A DNA stretch of 44,401 nucleotides from Pirellulaceae bacterium (GTDB lineage Bacteria > Planctomycetota > Planctomycetia > Pirellulales > Pirellulaceae). The stretch is taken from contig JALSIV010000390.1 of assembly GCA_026989685.1 (NCBI GenBank), positions 1-44,401 on the forward strand. The letters are read 5' to 3'. This document shows positions 27,134 through 38,614 of the stretch, in pieces (within the stretch, counting starts at the first letter, position 1; every line of letters starts with the position of its first letter). The notes beneath the pieces were generated by a model that made no database searches, was not told where the DNA came from, and saw only the letters and a program-made list of their open reading frames with translations. Made by a program: the position numbers and the translations under genes.

Positions 27134-28333
27134 TTAGCTTGTGGAGCGTGCCTGGACGGCCGCAACAACCTTCTGCGCGGCGTCGGCGAGGCTGTCCGCG
27201 GAAATCAAGTCGACGTCGCTTTCGGCCAGCATCCGGCGGCCCTCCTCGACCTCCGTCCCTTCGAGTCGAACCACCAACGGTACGTTGAAGCCGACCACTC
27301 GGGACGCTTCGATGAGTGCCTGAGCGATCGTGGTGCACCGAGCGATCCCGCCGAAGATGTTGACCAGGACGGCCTGCACGTTCGCGTCGTCCAGCAGAAT
27401 GCGGAAGGCCTCCGTCACCTGTTCGGTATTGGCGCCGCCCCCCACGTCGAGAAAGTTGGCCGGTTCGCCGCCGTAGTACTTGATGATGTCCATGGTGGCC
27501 ATCGCCAGACCGGCGCCGTTGACCAGACATCCGATGTTTCCGTCGAGCTTGACGTAGCTCAGCCCGGCACCGGCCGCTCGCAACTCCGCCGGATCTTCCT
27601 CGCTTTCGTCCCGCAGCGTTTCCACATCCGGATGACGGAACAGCGCGTTGTCATCGAAACTCACCTTGGCATCCAGCGCGATCAATTCGTCATGCTCGGT
27701 GATGACCAGTGGGTTGATTTCCACGAGCGAACAATCGTAGCGGGCAAAGAAACGGCACAAAGCGGGAAGAAACTTCGATGCACTCTTGAGTGTCTGTCGG
27801 CTCAAACCCAGCTTGGCTGCCAGCTTGCGAACCTGAAACGGCTGCAGTCCTCGAGCCGGGCAGAAATGTTCCTTGAAGATCAACTCGGGCGTCTCGGCCG
27901 CCACTTTTTCGATCTCGACGCCGCCTTCGGTCGACATCATCAGCACGGGCTGGGCGGTGGCTCGATCGAGCACGATTCCCAGGTAGAGTTCGCGCGCGAT
28001 CCGGCAGCCCTGTTCGATCAAGACCTGCTGCACCGTCTTGCCTTCGGCACCGCTTTGGATCGTCACCAGATGGTTGCCCAACATGCGAGTCGCAACCTCG
28101 CGGACCTCTTCGGCACTGCGCACCAACTGCACCCCATGCTGCCCGGGGTGCTCCTTAAAGGTCCCCTTGCCGCGACCACCGGCGTGAATCTGAGCCTTGA
28201 TGACGGCCAACTCGCCGCCCAGTTGCCGGAATCTCTCGGCCGCCTCGTCCGGAGTGCGAGCCACATAGCCGTCGAGGACGGCGATCCCTGCGTCGCGCAG
28301 CAGTCCCTTCGCCTGGAATTCGTGGATTTTCAT
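27134..28333 (-). CDS. sucC: Succinate--CoA ligase subunit beta
   Basis: [79 protein letters not shown]. Confidence 0.97.
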   Translation of the reverse strand: MKIHEFQAKGLLRDAGIAVLDGYVARTPDEAAERFRQLGGELAVIKAQIHAGGRGKGTFKEHPGQHGVQLVRSAEEVREVATRMLGNHLVTIQSGAEGKTVQQVLIEQGCRIARELYLGIVLDRATAQPVLMMSTEGGVEIEKVAAETPELIFKEHFCPARGLQPFQVRKLAAKLGLSRQTLKSASKFLPALCRFFARYDCSLVEINPLVITEHDELIALDAKVSFDDNALFRHPDVETLRDESEEDPAELRAAGAGLSYVKLDGNIGCLVNGAGLAMATMDIIKYYGGEPANFLDVGGGANTEQVTEAFRILLDDANVQAVLVNIFGGIARCTTIAQALIEASRVVGFNVPLVVRLEGTEVEEGRRMLAESDVDLISADSLADAAQKVVAAVQARSTS

Positions 28334-28422
28334 GCCGGGGTGTCCCCTATCGCGGCGGATCGGTCAAAGCCGCGATTATATGGAGACGCGCCTGCAACGG
28401 TCAACGAGGGGCGATCCGCGGG

Positions 28423-29835
28423 TCAACGCGGGGCCTGCTTTGCCGGCGCCATTTCCTCGATCCCCAACCGCTTCATTTTCTTGTAAAGCGTCGTGCGGTT
28501 GATGCCCAGCGTTTCCGCCGTGAGATTGCGGTTCCAATTGCAGGCCTCGAGCACGTCCAGAATGATCTGACGTTCCGGACCGGCCAGAGCTTCCTTGAGC
28601 GTACGGCGGCCGGCGGGGGCCGTAGAGGGGACATATCCTTCTCGCACGGCCGGCGGCAGATCTTCCGGAGTCACGATGGCTCCTCGCCCCAGCAGGACCG
28701 CCCGTTCGATGGCGTTTTGCAATTCGCGGACGTTTCCCGGCCAGGTGTAGCGCTGCAGCAACGTCATCGCTTCGTCGCCGATCGCCTCCACCGGTTTTCC
28801 CGTCTCCTGAACCACTTTCTCGAGGAAATGGTTGGCCAACAGCGGGATGTCGCCGGCACGTTCGCGGAGCGCCGGGAGTTCGATGTTGATCACGTTGATG
28901 CGGTAATACAGGTCCTGCCGGAATCGGCCTTCGTGAACGGCTTTCAGCAAGTCCTCGTTGGTCGCCAACACCACCCGCACGTCCACTGTGCGCGTTTCGC
29001 TGCCACCAACCGGTTCGAACTGCAGTTCTTGCAAAACCCGCAACAGCTTGACCTGCATTCCGGGAGTCGCTGTGCCGATCTCGTCGAGAAAAATCGTGCC
29101 ACCATCCGCCAACTCGAACTTCCCCTTCTTCTCTCCGATCGCTCCGGTGAAAGCCCCGGCCACATGCCCGAACAATTCGCTCTCGAGCAACTGTTCGGGC
29201 AGAGCACCGCAGGCCACTTCGATGAACGGGCCGTCCCGCCGACCGCTCCGCCGATGGATGGCGCGCGCAATCAGACTCTTGCCCGTCCCGCTTTCCCCGG
29301 TAATCAACACGGTGGCGCGCGTGTCGGCCACGCTGTCGATCACATCGAACATCCGCTTCATGCGATAGTCGCTACCGACAATGTTCTCCAGGCCGAACCG
29401 CTCATCCAACTGCTCCTTCAGTTGCCGATTTTCCTCCAGGACTTTGCGCTGCGAAAACGCCCGCTCCAGCGCCATCCACAGTTCCTCGTCGATCAGCGGC
29501 TTGGTGAGCAGATCGAAGGCGCCGGAACGCAGAGCCTCGATTCCCGTTTCCACCGTGCCATAACCGGTCATCAACAGCACCGTGGTCTGAGGAAAATGCT
29601 GGCGACAATAGGCCAGCAGTTCAAAGCCGTCCCCGTCTTCCAAGCGAATATCGGCCAATACCAGGTCGAACGCGTCACGGTCCAGCGCCTCGCGGGCCGA
29701 CCGCACCGTGGAAGCCTGGCAAACCTCCAGTCCCTTCTCCCGCAGCCACTGCCCCATGCACTCCAGCAAGCTGCGGTCATCGTCGACCAGCAGCAACCGA
29801 CCCTTGGTTTCGGTCGTCGGCTGTAAATTCGCCAC
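28423..29835 (-). CDS. Sigma-54-dependent NtrC-family response regulator
   Basis: REC domain (LLLVDDDRSLLECMGQWL), Walker A GESGTGKS, ESELFGHVAGAFTGA, FIS-like HTH LTAETLGINRTTLYKKMKRLGI. Confidence 0.95.
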   Translation of the reverse strand: MANLQPTTETKGRLLLVDDDRSLLECMGQWLREKGLEVCQASTVRSAREALDRDAFDLVLADIRLEDGDGFELLAYCRQHFPQTTVLLMTGYGTVETGIEALRSGAFDLLTKPLIDEELWMALERAFSQRKVLEENRQLKEQLDERFGLENIVGSDYRMKRMFDVIDSVADTRATVLITGESGTGKSLIARAIHRRSGRRDGPFIEVACGALPEQLLESELFGHVAGAFTGAIGEKKGKFELADGGTIFLDEIGTATPGMQVKLLRVLQELQFEPVGGSETRTVDVRVVLATNEDLLKAVHEGRFRQDLYYRINVINIELPALRERAGDIPLLANHFLEKVVQETGKPVEAIGDEAMTLLQRYTWPGNVRELQNAIERAVLLGRGAIVTPEDLPPAVREGYVPSTAPAGRRTLKEALAGPERQIILDVLEACNWNRNLTAETLGINRTTLYKKMKRLGIEEMAPAKQAPR

Positions 29836-30295
29836 GGCGCCCTCCCCGATCGCTCGGAATCACCCAATCGCCATGACCGGAAAGGCAGCGAGCGCTAACC
29901 GGTCCGTTATCCGTTTCTGTTCACCCCTTAGGCAACGGCGTCGTCGCTGGGCACGACAATCCCGTCCCTTGGGGTTCTCTAGGTCACCTGTTGCCCAAAG
30001 TCAACAAACGCCCGCTCGCCAAACTCCCACCCCACAACCGATGAGGGCCTATCTGCCACCTATAACAGTACTTCCGGCAAAACCGAGGGACTGCAGACAC
30101 CGGAAAGGACAGTCCGCGTCCCGATGTTTCGCCCCGGAATGGCCGTGCATTGACTATTCAAATCACTCCAAAGGCTGTATTTTCTCTGCCAACGGCGCAA
30201 TAATAGCAGTAGCCAAACAAGCCCTTTTGGGTGGACCGAATTCCCTTGTCCTGCCCATGGCATCGGACCCCGTTTACGTTTGGGAGGTAGTTCGC

Positions 30296-30931
30296 ATGAC
30301 AATTCGAGTCGTAGTTGCCGATGATCACGAGGTTTTGCGGCGAGGGATCGCCATGCTACTGTCGGACGACGAGATTGAAATCGTGGGAGAAGCCGCGACC
30401 GGTGAAGAAGCGGTGGCGGTCAGCGAAGAAACCAAGCCCGACGTCGTGTTGATGGATATCCGTATGCCCGAAGGGGACGGGATCACGGCCGTGCGAACTT
30501 TGCGCGAGCGCTGTCCGGACACCAAAGTCGTGATGCTATCGACGTATGACAACCCGACCTATGTGGCTCGCAGCGCCACGGCGGGCGCCGTCGACTATGT
30601 CTTGAAGGAACGCTCGCGTGAGCATCTAGTGGATGCCGTGCGTCGAGCCGCATCGGGACAGGATCCCTCCACCGACAGCATCATGTACGGCATCAAGAAA
30701 TCGATGAACTCGCGACGGGAGCGTTTGGAAAAGAAGGACTTCTTGTTGACGCACCGCGAGTTCCAGGTGTTGCGCCACATAGCGCTGGGCCTCAGTAATA
30801 AGGAAATCGCCGAATCGCTGGGCATCAGCGTGGAAACGGTGAAAGAGCACGTGCAGAACATCCTGCGCAAGATCAACGCCACCGACCGAACTCAAGCCGC
30901 CGTGTGGGCAGTCAAGGAGAAGCTGGTGTAG
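30296..30931 (+). CDS. NarL/LuxR-family response regulator
   Basis: VVVADDHEVLRRGIAMLL...VVLMDIRMPEGDG; LTHREFQVLRHIALGLSNKEIAESLGISVETVKEHVQNILRKI. Shine-Dalgarno gggaggt. Confidence 0.94.
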   Translation: MTIRVVVADDHEVLRRGIAMLLSDDEIEIVGEAATGEEAVAVSEETKPDVVLMDIRMPEGDGITAVRTLRERCPDTKVVMLSTYDNPTYVARSATAGAVDYVLKERSREHLVDAVRRAASGQDPSTDSIMYGIKKSMNSRRERLEKKDFLLTHREFQVLRHIALGLSNKEIAESLGISVETVKEHVQNILRKINATDRTQAAVWAVKEKLV

Positions 30932-30937
30932 GCGCGG

Positions 30938-32227
30938 CTACGGCAGTTTCCAGCCGTCGGGGATCTGCGAGTCTTTCACCACAACAGGAATGCCGTCGCG
31001 CACAATGCAGGCTCCGTCATCGGGCGTTTGCGCGACGCCGGATGCATTGGCAATGGTGACGTTTCGACCGATGCGGCAGTTCTTGTCGACGATCGCCCCT
31101 TCGATCACCGTTCCGCTCCCGATTCCCAGAGGCTGAGTCACTCCGGCGATTTGGCGGCGAGCCTCGCGCTCATCGGCGCCCATCAAAATCGAATCGCGAA
31201 TGGTCACTCCGTCGGCGATGTGGCACCGCAAACCAATGATGCTGTTTTCGATCACCACGTTTCGTCCGATGCGGCAGCCGTCGGCGATCAGGCTGCCACT
31301 GATCTGGGCGCCCTGCGAAATCGTAGGGGGCAAGAACCGGGCTCGCGAATAAATGGGGGCTCGCGGCGACTCCAGTACGAACGGTGGATCGTCGGATGCC
31401 AGACTGAGATTGGCGTCGTAGAAGGCCCGGATCGTGCCGATGTCCTCCCAGTAGTCGTCGAACAGATAGACCTGGACATGCCGAGTGCGGATGGCCGCGG
31501 GAAAGACCTCTTTGCCGAAGTCGGAGTACGAAGTCTTGGTGAGCACTTCAATGAGAAAATCACGGTTGAACAGGTAGATGCCCATACTGGCCAGACACTC
31601 GCGGCCCCGACTCTCCAATCCTTGAGCATCGAGCCACGACGGCTCCATCGCCACCAGATCGATTTCGTCATCGGTCTGGGGCTTTTCCAGAAACCCTTCC
31701 ACGCGTCCGGTCTCGTCGATTCGCATCACCCCCAACGACCGAGCGGCCTGGCGGTCGACGGGCAGTGATGCAATGGTGGCTTCGGCGCCCGATCGACGGT
31801 GGACCTCGAGCATTTTCCGGTAGTCCATGCGGTAGAGCTGATCGCCCGAGAGAATCAGCACGTACTCGCAGTCGGGCTGCTCCAAATAGCGGAGGTTCTT
31901 CCGCACCGCGTCCGCCGTTCCCTGGTACCAATCCGTTCCCGCGTCGTCGGTCTGCTGTGCGGCCAGCAATTCGACGAAACCACCGCTGAAGGCATCGAAC
32001 CGGTACGTCTGCCGCAGATGCCGATGCAGACTCACGGAGAGGAATTGAGTCAACACGTAGATACGGTTGAGCCCGCTGTTGATGCAGTTGGACAGGGGAA
32101 TGTCGATCAGGCGGTATTTTCCGCCCAACGGCACGGCCGGCTTCGCGCGGAATTTCGTGAGCGGATAAAGACGCGTGCCGCGACCTCCTCCGAGTACCAT
32201 CGTAATGACATTGCTTTGACCGAACAT
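30938..32227 (-). CDS. glgC: Glucose-1-phosphate adenylyltransferase
   Basis: VLGGGRGTRLYPLTKFRAKPAVPLGGKYRLIDIPLSNCINSGLNRIYVLTQF; GTADAVRKNL; LSGDQLYRMDY; VYLFDDYWEDIGTI. Confidence 0.96.
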   Translation of the reverse strand: MFGQSNVITMVLGGGRGTRLYPLTKFRAKPAVPLGGKYRLIDIPLSNCINSGLNRIYVLTQFLSVSLHRHLRQTYRFDAFSGGFVELLAAQQTDDAGTDWYQGTADAVRKNLRYLEQPDCEYVLILSGDQLYRMDYRKMLEVHRRSGAEATIASLPVDRQAARSLGVMRIDETGRVEGFLEKPQTDDEIDLVAMEPSWLDAQGLESRGRECLASMGIYLFNRDFLIEVLTKTSYSDFGKEVFPAAIRTRHVQVYLFDDYWEDIGTIRAFYDANLSLASDDPPFVLESPRAPIYSRARFLPPTISQGAQISGSLIADGCRIGRNVVIENSIIGLRCHIADGVTIRDSILMGADEREARRQIAGVTQPLGIGSGTVIEGAIVDKNCRIGRNVTIANASGVAQTPDDGACIVRDGIPVVVKDSQIPDGWKLP

Positions 32228-32301
32228 CCGTCCCCCCCGATTCGATTCGAGTCTGCGACGCAACTCCCTGCGTGACCTGCCGTCTGCGAGCATGCGGCTT
32301 G

Positions 32302-32334
32302 CGGCAAAGGATGCTTGCCGCAAACCCCGAACAA
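32302..32334. terminator. Hairpin between leuS and glgC
   Basis: TTGCGGCAA-aggatgc-TTGCCGCAA, perfect 9-bp arms. Confidence 0.5.
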
Positions 32335-32355
32335 CCTCGCCATCGCGCTCCGCGA

Positions 32356-35193
32356 TTATTTCACCACGAAATTGACCAGCCTTCCGGGCACCGTAATCAC
32401 TTTGACGATTCGTTTTCCTTCGAGCAACTGGGCGATGCGCGGTTCCGATTTGGCAGCCGCCTCGATGGCATCCCGTCCCGCGTCGGCCGGAACGGTGACG
32501 CGAGCCCGCACTTTGCCGAGAATCTGTACGGGGATCTCCACGGTTTCGTCGCGAGTCCACCGCGGATCGGCCTGCGGCCACCGCTGGTAACTGAGCGTCT
32601 CGGCATGGCCGAGCTGCTGCCAGAGTTCCTCGGCCAAATGAGGCGCGTAGGGCGCCAGCAGAAGCACGAACGACTCGAGGATTTCTCGCGGCCGCGTCGG
32701 CTGGCGGGTAAAGAAGTTCACGAATTCCATCATCCGAGCGATCGCCGTGTTGAACCGCATCGACTCCGTGTCGCGCGTGACCGCCTCGATCGTCTTGTGC
32801 AAGACGCGCCGCTGCTCGTCGTCCGGCTCGGTATCCACCACCGAATCGTGCAACTTCAACTCCTCGGACTCTTCATCGATCACCAATCGCCACACGCGAT
32901 CGAGGAAATTGCGCACACCGTGGACGCCGGCCATGCTCCACGGTTTGGTCGCCTCGAGCGGCCCCATGAACATCTCGTACAGCCGCAGCGCGTCGGCACC
33001 GTAGTCGCGGACGATGGCATCCGGATTGACGACATTTCCGCGGCTCTTGGACATCTTGTAGGACCGGCTCTCCACTTCGATCCGTGGATCGTCCCTCAAA
33101 ACGAACCGGTCGTCCCGCTTCTCGACCTGCTCGGCTTCGACCCGAAGCGGCGTCACGGCCGCCTGATCTTCGCGCCGCCGCCATTGACCGTCGGCAGCCT
33201 TTTCGACAGCGGTTGCCGAAACCCACTCGCCCGCCGATGTGCGGTACGCCGTGTATTCCATCTCGCCCAGAATCATTCCCTGGTTGACCAACTTGCGAAA
33301 CGGCTCCGCCGTGCTGACATAGCCGCGGTCGTAAAGCACCTTGTGCCAGAACCTGGCATACAGCAGATGCAAGACCGCATGCTCGGCACCCCCGACATAC
33401 AAGTCGACCGGCATCCACGCCTTTTCCTTTTCCGCGTCGACAAAGCGATCGTCGTTGTGCGGATCGATGAAGCGAAGATAGTACCAGCAGGATCCCGCCC
33501 ATTGAGGCATGGTGTTGGTTTCGCGACGGTAACGTTTGCCGTCGAGCTCGACGTACAGCCACGAATCGGGTGCTTTTTCCAGCGGCGGCTCGGGGCGACC
33601 GTGAGGCTGGTAGTCTTTCAACACCGGCAGGTCGACCGGCAGCTCCGACTCGGGAACCGCTCGCAACAGGCCGGTCGGCCGCCCTCGATCGTCGAGTTCG
33701 TGCAGAATGGGAAACGGCTCCCCCCAGAAACGCTGGCGGCTGAACAGCCAGTCGCGCAGCTTGTAGTGAACGGCAGGCCGAGCGATCCCCTGACGATGGA
33801 GGTCATCGGTGATTCGCTGTTGGAACTCCGATGTGGGCAGGCCATCGTAGGGCCCCGAGTGGACCGCCACTCCGCTTCCCGTAAAACAGGCCTCTCCCCG
33901 CAGCACCGCCTGACGATCGACGTCGGCCGACTCGCCCGGATCGACCACGGCGACGATCGGCAAACCAAACTGGCAAGCGAAGTCGAAGTCGCGGGTGTCG
34001 TGAGCGGGCACGGCCATGATGGCGCCGGTTCCATAGCCGATCAACACATAGTCGGCAATCCAGATCGGAATGGGGCGGCCCGTGACCGGATTGATGGCGT
34101 ACGCTCCGGTGAATACGCCCGTCTTCTCCCTCGTCCCTTCGGTCCGTTCGCGGTCGCTCTTGGCGGCCGCCTTGCGACAGTAGGCTTCCACTTCGTTCCG
34201 CTGAGCGTCGGTGGTCAGACGCTCCACGAACGGGTGTTCGGGTGCGATCACCATGTACGTTGCACCGAACAACGTATCGGGACGCGTCGTGTAGACTCGC
34301 AGCACATCGTCCCCGGCCCGAGGGGGAAAACCCGACTCACCGCGAGCCGCCTTCCAGCGGCCGAATTCCTGCTCGTCTCCCAGAAAAAAATCCACTTCGG
34401 CTCCCGTACTGCGCCCGATCCAATCTCGCTGGAGTTTCTTGATTCCTTCGGACCACTCGAGTTGATCGAGGTCCTGTTCCAGCCGGTCGGCGTAGGCGGT
34501 GATGCGCAACATCCACTGCCGCAGTGGAATGCGCACTACTTCGTGGCCGCCCCGCTCGCTCTTGCCGTCGATGACCTCTTCGTTGGCGAGCACGGTACCC
34601 AGGGCCGGACACCAGTTGACCAGCGCGTCGGCCTGATAGGCGAGGCGGTGCTGGTCCTGGTAGCGCCGCACCGCCTCCTCCCCCTGCTCCGCAATTTCGT
34701 CCGGGATGGGAAGCTCGGCGATGGGACGTCCCTTCTGCTGGTCGCGATCGAACCAAGTGTCGAACAACACCAGAAAGATCCACTGGGTCCACTTGAAATA
34801 GTCGACGTCCGTCGTGGCGATCGCGCGGCTCCAGTCGTAGCTGAAACCGAGCATCTTCAGTTGGCGAGTGAAATTCTCGATGTTCTTTTCAGTCGACTCG
34901 CGGGGCGGCGTGTTGGTGCGAATGGCATGCTCTTCGGCGGGTAGCCCAAAAGCGTCGAATCCCATCGGGTGCAGTACGCAGCGCCCGTTCATCCGGGCAA
35001 ACCGGCTCACGATGTCCGTCGCCGTGTACCCCTCGGGATGCCCCACGTGCAGCCCATCGCCACTGGGATAGGGGAACATATCGAGTACGTACAGCTTCTC
35101 GCCTCGAGGAAACTCGGGCGTGCGAAACGTCTGCCGCTCTTCCCAGTACGCTTGCCATTTGGGTTCGATTTCAGATGGATTGTAGCGAGGCAT
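32356..35193 (-). CDS. leuS: Leucine--tRNA ligase
   Basis: [91 protein letters not shown] 35193 replaces the longer ORF start. Confidence 0.97.
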   Translation of the reverse strand: MPRYNPSEIEPKWQAYWEERQTFRTPEFPRGEKLYVLDMFPYPSGDGLHVGHPEGYTATDIVSRFARMNGRCVLHPMGFDAFGLPAEEHAIRTNTPPRESTEKNIENFTRQLKMLGFSYDWSRAIATTDVDYFKWTQWIFLVLFDTWFDRDQQKGRPIAELPIPDEIAEQGEEAVRRYQDQHRLAYQADALVNWCPALGTVLANEEVIDGKSERGGHEVVRIPLRQWMLRITAYADRLEQDLDQLEWSEGIKKLQRDWIGRSTGAEVDFFLGDEQEFGRWKAARGESGFPPRAGDDVLRVYTTRPDTLFGATYMVIAPEHPFVERLTTDAQRNEVEAYCRKAAAKSDRERTEGTREKTGVFTGAYAINPVTGRPIPIWIADYVLIGYGTGAIMAVPAHDTRDFDFACQFGLPIVAVVDPGESADVDRQAVLRGEACFTGSGVAVHSGPYDGLPTSEFQQRITDDLHRQGIARPAVHYKLRDWLFSRQRFWGEPFPILHELDDRGRPTGLLRAVPESELPVDLPVLKDYQPHGRPEPPLEKAPDSWLYVELDGKRYRRETNTMPQWAGSCWYYLRFIDPHNDDRFVDAEKEKAWMPVDLYVGGAEHAVLHLLYARFWHKVLYDRGYVSTAEPFRKLVNQGMILGEMEYTAYRTSAGEWVSATAVEKAADGQWRRREDQAAVTPLRVEAEQVEKRDDRFVLRDDPRIEVESRSYKMSKSRGNVVNPDAIVRDYGADALRLYEMFMGPLEATKPWSMAGVHGVRNFLDRVWRLVIDEESEELKLHDSVVDTEPDDEQRRVLHKTIEAVTRDTESMRFNTAIARMMEFVNFFTRQPTRPREILESFVLLLAPYAPHLAEELWQQLGHAETLSYQRWPQADPRWTRDETVEIPVQILGKVRARVTVPADAGRDAIEAAAKSEPRIAQLLEGKRIVKVITVPGRLVNFVVK

Positions 35194-35377
35194 GGGGATC
35201 CATTTCAGCAAGATCGGATTCGAAATCGCAACCGGGCGCCGCAGGCTCCGGTCGGCGCGCGGCCTGGACGCGGGGGCGCCGATCTGCGATTGTAGTGGGG
35301 AGGCCTTCTCGGGCCTAGAGCCACGCGATCGAGCGGGCGGATCGCACGCTTCGTTTCCCCTTCTCCACGGGTTTTCC

Positions 35378-36175
35378 ATGTTACACAGTCCACGCTGTCC
35401 CAAACTCGGGAAATACGAACGCGCGGCCATGCGAGCCGCCGGCCAATTCAACGCCCAGTTGATGGATGTGGTGCGCCGGCACATCCGGCCGGGAATCACG
35501 ACGGGAGAAATCGACGAGATCGTGCACGCCTACACGGTGCAACACGGCCACACACCGGCACCGCTGGGATACCAGGGGTTTCCCAAGAGCTGCTGCACGA
35601 GTGTGAACGAGGTGATTTGTCACGGCATTCCCGGCGACTATCGACTGCAGGAAGGTGACATCGTCAACGTCGACATTACCACCATCGTCGACGGGTGGCA
35701 CGGAGATCAGTCCGAAACGTTCCTCATCGGCGAGGTCTCCGACACCGCGCGGGACGTCACTCAGTGCGCCTTCGACTGCCTCTACGCCGCCATCGACGCT
35801 CTCAAGCCAGGATGCCCGGTCGCCACCATCGGAGAAGTGATTACGGCGATTGCGGCCCAGCGAGGATTCAGCGTGGTGCGCGAGTACATCGGTCACGGCC
35901 TGGGAAGACGGTTTCATCAGGATCCCTCGATTCCTCATGTGCCCACCTCCCAGGCGCGGCGGGATCGGCTGGGACCCGGTGTCGCCTTCACCGTCGAACC
36001 GATGATCAACGCGGGCCAGCGGTACACGGAATTGGATCAGCGCGACGGCTGGACCGTGCGGACTCGCGATGCCAGCCTCTCGGCACAGTTCGAACACACC
36101 GTGCTGATGACCGAAGAAGGGCCGGAAATCCTGACACTGACGCAGCACGGCCCCAAGCCGGGACACCGTTTCTAG
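35378..36175 (+). CDS. map: Type I methionine aminopeptidase
   Basis: [89 protein letters not shown]. Confidence 0.95.
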   Translation: MLHSPRCPKLGKYERAAMRAAGQFNAQLMDVVRRHIRPGITTGEIDEIVHAYTVQHGHTPAPLGYQGFPKSCCTSVNEVICHGIPGDYRLQEGDIVNVDITTIVDGWHGDQSETFLIGEVSDTARDVTQCAFDCLYAAIDALKPGCPVATIGEVITAIAAQRGFSVVREYIGHGLGRRFHQDPSIPHVPTSQARRDRLGPGVAFTVEPMINAGQRYTELDQRDGWTVRTRDASLSAQFEHTVLMTEEGPEILTLTQHGPKPGHRF

Positions 36176-36242
36176 CGGAGAGCTTCACCCCGCGAGTCGG
36201 GTGCCGGCGGCGACCCGCCTCACCGCCCGACTTCAGCCTCGT

Positions 36243-36345
36243 TTCCGCTCGCGCCGAGGCTTCTAGATTGGCAAGAACATGAAGCATCCCTTGATGGTAC
36301 GCTTCAACTCAGCCTGTCTTCCGCTCGCGCCGAGGCTTATAGATT
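36243..36345. repeat. Direct repeat pair: 3' end of the lpdA-like gene duplicated downstream
   Basis: ttccgctcgcgccgaggctt(c/a)tagatt at 36243-36269 and 36319-36345, 26/27 identical. Confidence 0.9.
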
Positions 36346-37745
36346 TCCGTGGCCGTGCCCATGTAGGCGTGCCCCGCGTGCATCAGCGTTTCACTCAGGG
36401 TCGGATGAGGATGGATCGACTCGGCCACGTCTTCGATCGTGGCCCCCATTTCCATGGCCAACACGGCCTCGGCGATCAATTCTCCGGCACCGGCACCAAC
36501 GATCCCGCATCCCAGCACTCGCTTACTGCTGGGATCCACCAGGAACTTGGTCATGCCGTCGGTGCGCATGACGGCTTGAGCCCGTCCGCTGGCGGCCCAG
36601 GGATACAGAGCCGTTTCGTAAGCGATCCCGGCCGCTTTGGCCCGGCTTTCACTCAGTCCGCAAGTGGCGATCTCCGGATCGGTGAAGACCACGGCCGGAA
36701 TGGCTTGGACGTCAAACGCCGCCGGTTCTCCCAGCAGCACCTCCGCGGCGATCCTCCCTTCGTGACTCGCCTTGTGCGCCAGCATCGGCTGGCCGGCCGC
36801 GTCCCCGATCGCCAGGATCCGGGGATCGGCCGTGCGCATCTGCGCGTCGTGGAGCATAAAGCCGTCCGAGTCGAGCTCCACGTGGGTGTGCTCCAAACCG
36901 AGCTCTTTCGTGTTGGGACGCCGCCCGACCGCAATCAGGACCCGATCGAAGGTCAGTGCGTGCAACTGGTCTCCGCCGGTCATCACCGTCGCGGTCACCG
37001 AATCGTCATCGGCGGTCAACGTCGTTACACGGCTTCCCAGCAAGATCCCGCCGTCGCACAACTCGGACAAACGGCGGTGGACCGGCTTGACCAGGTCCGC
37101 GTCGATCCCGGGCAGCAGTTGATCGGTGAACTCGACCACGGTGACGGCACACCCCAGCCGCGCGTAGATGGTGGCCATTTCCAATCCGATATATCCGCCG
37201 CCGACTACCAACAGCGACGATGGGAGCGTCTCCAGTTGCAAGGCACCGGCGGAACCGATCACCCTCGGCGACGGACATTTCAGCGCCGCCGGAATCGCGG
37301 GAACCGAACCGGTGGCCACAATGCAGTGATCGAACGTGAGTCTTCCCCCTTCGGGAACGGAAGGATGATCGCCTTCGAGCTTCAGCGTCGAGCTGTCCTG
37401 GAAACGGCCTCGAGCCACGATGCGGGTGACCTTGCGGCGCTTCACCAGTTGGTCGAGACCTCGAGTCAGCTTTCCGATCAGCCGTTCCTGGTGCGAGCGC
37501 AGCGCTTCCAGATCGATCCGGGGCGCACCGAACCGGATGCCCGCTGCCTCCAGTTCTTGGGCTTCGGCGATGACTCGAGCCACATGCAACAGCGACTTGG
37601 AGGGAATACAACCTCGCAGCAGGCAGGTACCTCCGAGCTTCGGCTGGCTCTCCACAAGCACCACCGGGAGACCGCCATCGGCGGCTCGAAAGGCTGCCGC
37701 GTACCCCCCCGGACCGCCACCCAAGACGACCAATGGGGCATGCAT
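36309..37745 (-). CDS. lpdA: Dihydrolipoyl dehydrogenase
   Basis: VVLGGGPGGYAAAFRAADGG; GGTCLLRGCIPSKSLLH; VVGGGYIGLEMATIYARLG; AIGDAAGQPMLAHKASHEG; HAHPT-like SIHPHPTLSE. Confidence 0.95.
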   Translation of the reverse strand: MHAPLVVLGGGPGGYAAAFRAADGGLPVVLVESQPKLGGTCLLRGCIPSKSLLHVARVIAEAQELEAAGIRFGAPRIDLEALRSHQERLIGKLTRGLDQLVKRRKVTRIVARGRFQDSSTLKLEGDHPSVPEGGRLTFDHCIVATGSVPAIPAALKCPSPRVIGSAGALQLETLPSSLLVVGGGYIGLEMATIYARLGCAVTVVEFTDQLLPGIDADLVKPVHRRLSELCDGGILLGSRVTTLTADDDSVTATVMTGGDQLHALTFDRVLIAVGRRPNTKELGLEHTHVELDSDGFMLHDAQMRTADPRILAIGDAAGQPMLAHKASHEGRIAAEVLLGEPAAFDVQAIPAVVFTDPEIATCGLSESRAKAAGIAYETALYPWAASGRAQAVMRTDGMTKFLVDPSSKRVLGCGIVGAGAGELIAEAVLAMEMGATIEDVAESIHPHPTLSETLMHAGHAYMGTATEIYKPRRERKTG

Positions 37746-37768
37746 GCGGGCACCTCGTTACCAAACGG

Positions 37769-38377
37769 CTATCGCGAGAGGAACTCGATCACCTTTTGGA
37801 CATCGACCGGCAGACTGACGTCCTCGACACTCGGATTCCCCTGCACCGTCGCCCGTAGCGTTTCGGAGTCGAAGGTAATCCAGTCGGGAGTGATCGACTC
37901 AGCCTGGTCGGCCAAGCCGCGATAGAGATTCTGGATGTTCTTGCGGGGCCGGACGGTAATGACGTCTCCCGGTTTCACCAGAAACGACGGCTTCGTGACC
38001 TTCACGCCGTTGACCTGGAAGTGCCCGTGAACGATTCCCTGCCTGGCCTGAGGGCGAGTAAACGTGAATCCGGCTCGGCGGACCACATTGTCCAGCCTCC
38101 GCTCGCACAGCAGCAGCAAGTTGTCACCGGTGTTGCCTCGCTTGCGGGAGGCCATGTCGAAAAACCGCCTGAGCTGACGCTCGAGCAGGCCGTAATAGTG
38201 CTTGATCTTCTGCTTTTCCATCAGTGCCAGCCCGTAGTTCGACGGACGGCGTGGGCGGGTATGCATGCCGGGCGGGGCTTTCCGGCGATCGGCAGCTTTC
38301 GTCGCACCATGATTTTCGTAGACCATCGCACCCAAGCGACGGTTGACACGGGCTTTAGGGCCGGTATACCGAGCCAT
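37769..38377 (-). CDS. rpsD: 30S ribosomal protein S4
   Basis: MARYTGPKARVNRRLG; LMEKQKIKHYYGLLERQLRRFF; ERRLDNVVRRAGF; ARQGIVHGHFQVNGVKVTKPSFLVKPGDVI. Confidence 0.97.
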   Translation of the reverse strand: MARYTGPKARVNRRLGAMVYENHGATKAADRRKAPPGMHTRPRRPSNYGLALMEKQKIKHYYGLLERQLRRFFDMASRKRGNTGDNLLLLCERRLDNVVRRAGFTFTRPQARQGIVHGHFQVNGVKVTKPSFLVKPGDVITVRPRKNIQNLYRGLADQAESITPDWITFDSETLRATVQGNPSVEDVSLPVDVQKVIEFLSR

Positions 38378-38614
38378 GAATAGGTATCTCCCAGCAATTC
38401 GATAAAACCAACTGGCTGTGACAAAACTCCGTGCACGCAACTCCACGCACGCAATCTGTCCGAAATCGGCAAGCGACACGGCGGGCTTTGCTACAAGGTC
38501 TGAAACGTTCGGTCGAAATGACCACTCGGAAAGCGCCATCGTCCGCCGCAAACCGCGGTCAGAATCGGATATCATGGCCGATTTTCGCGTGGCGGGCAAG
38601 GGGCATTGCCCAGG

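Noticed and set aside
26186-28486. 766-aa plus-strand ORF
   Set aside because: Antisense to sucD/sucC, which are unambiguous.
30149-30190. Possible promoter TTGACT...TATTTT upstream of the NarL-type gene
   Set aside because: Spacing between hexamers is about 22 bp, too long for a standard sigma-70 promoter.
32272-34944. 890-aa plus-strand ORF
   Set aside because: Antisense to leuS; long only because of high GC and codon bias.
36279-37925. 548-aa plus-strand ORF
   Set aside because: Antisense to lpdA; no independent support.
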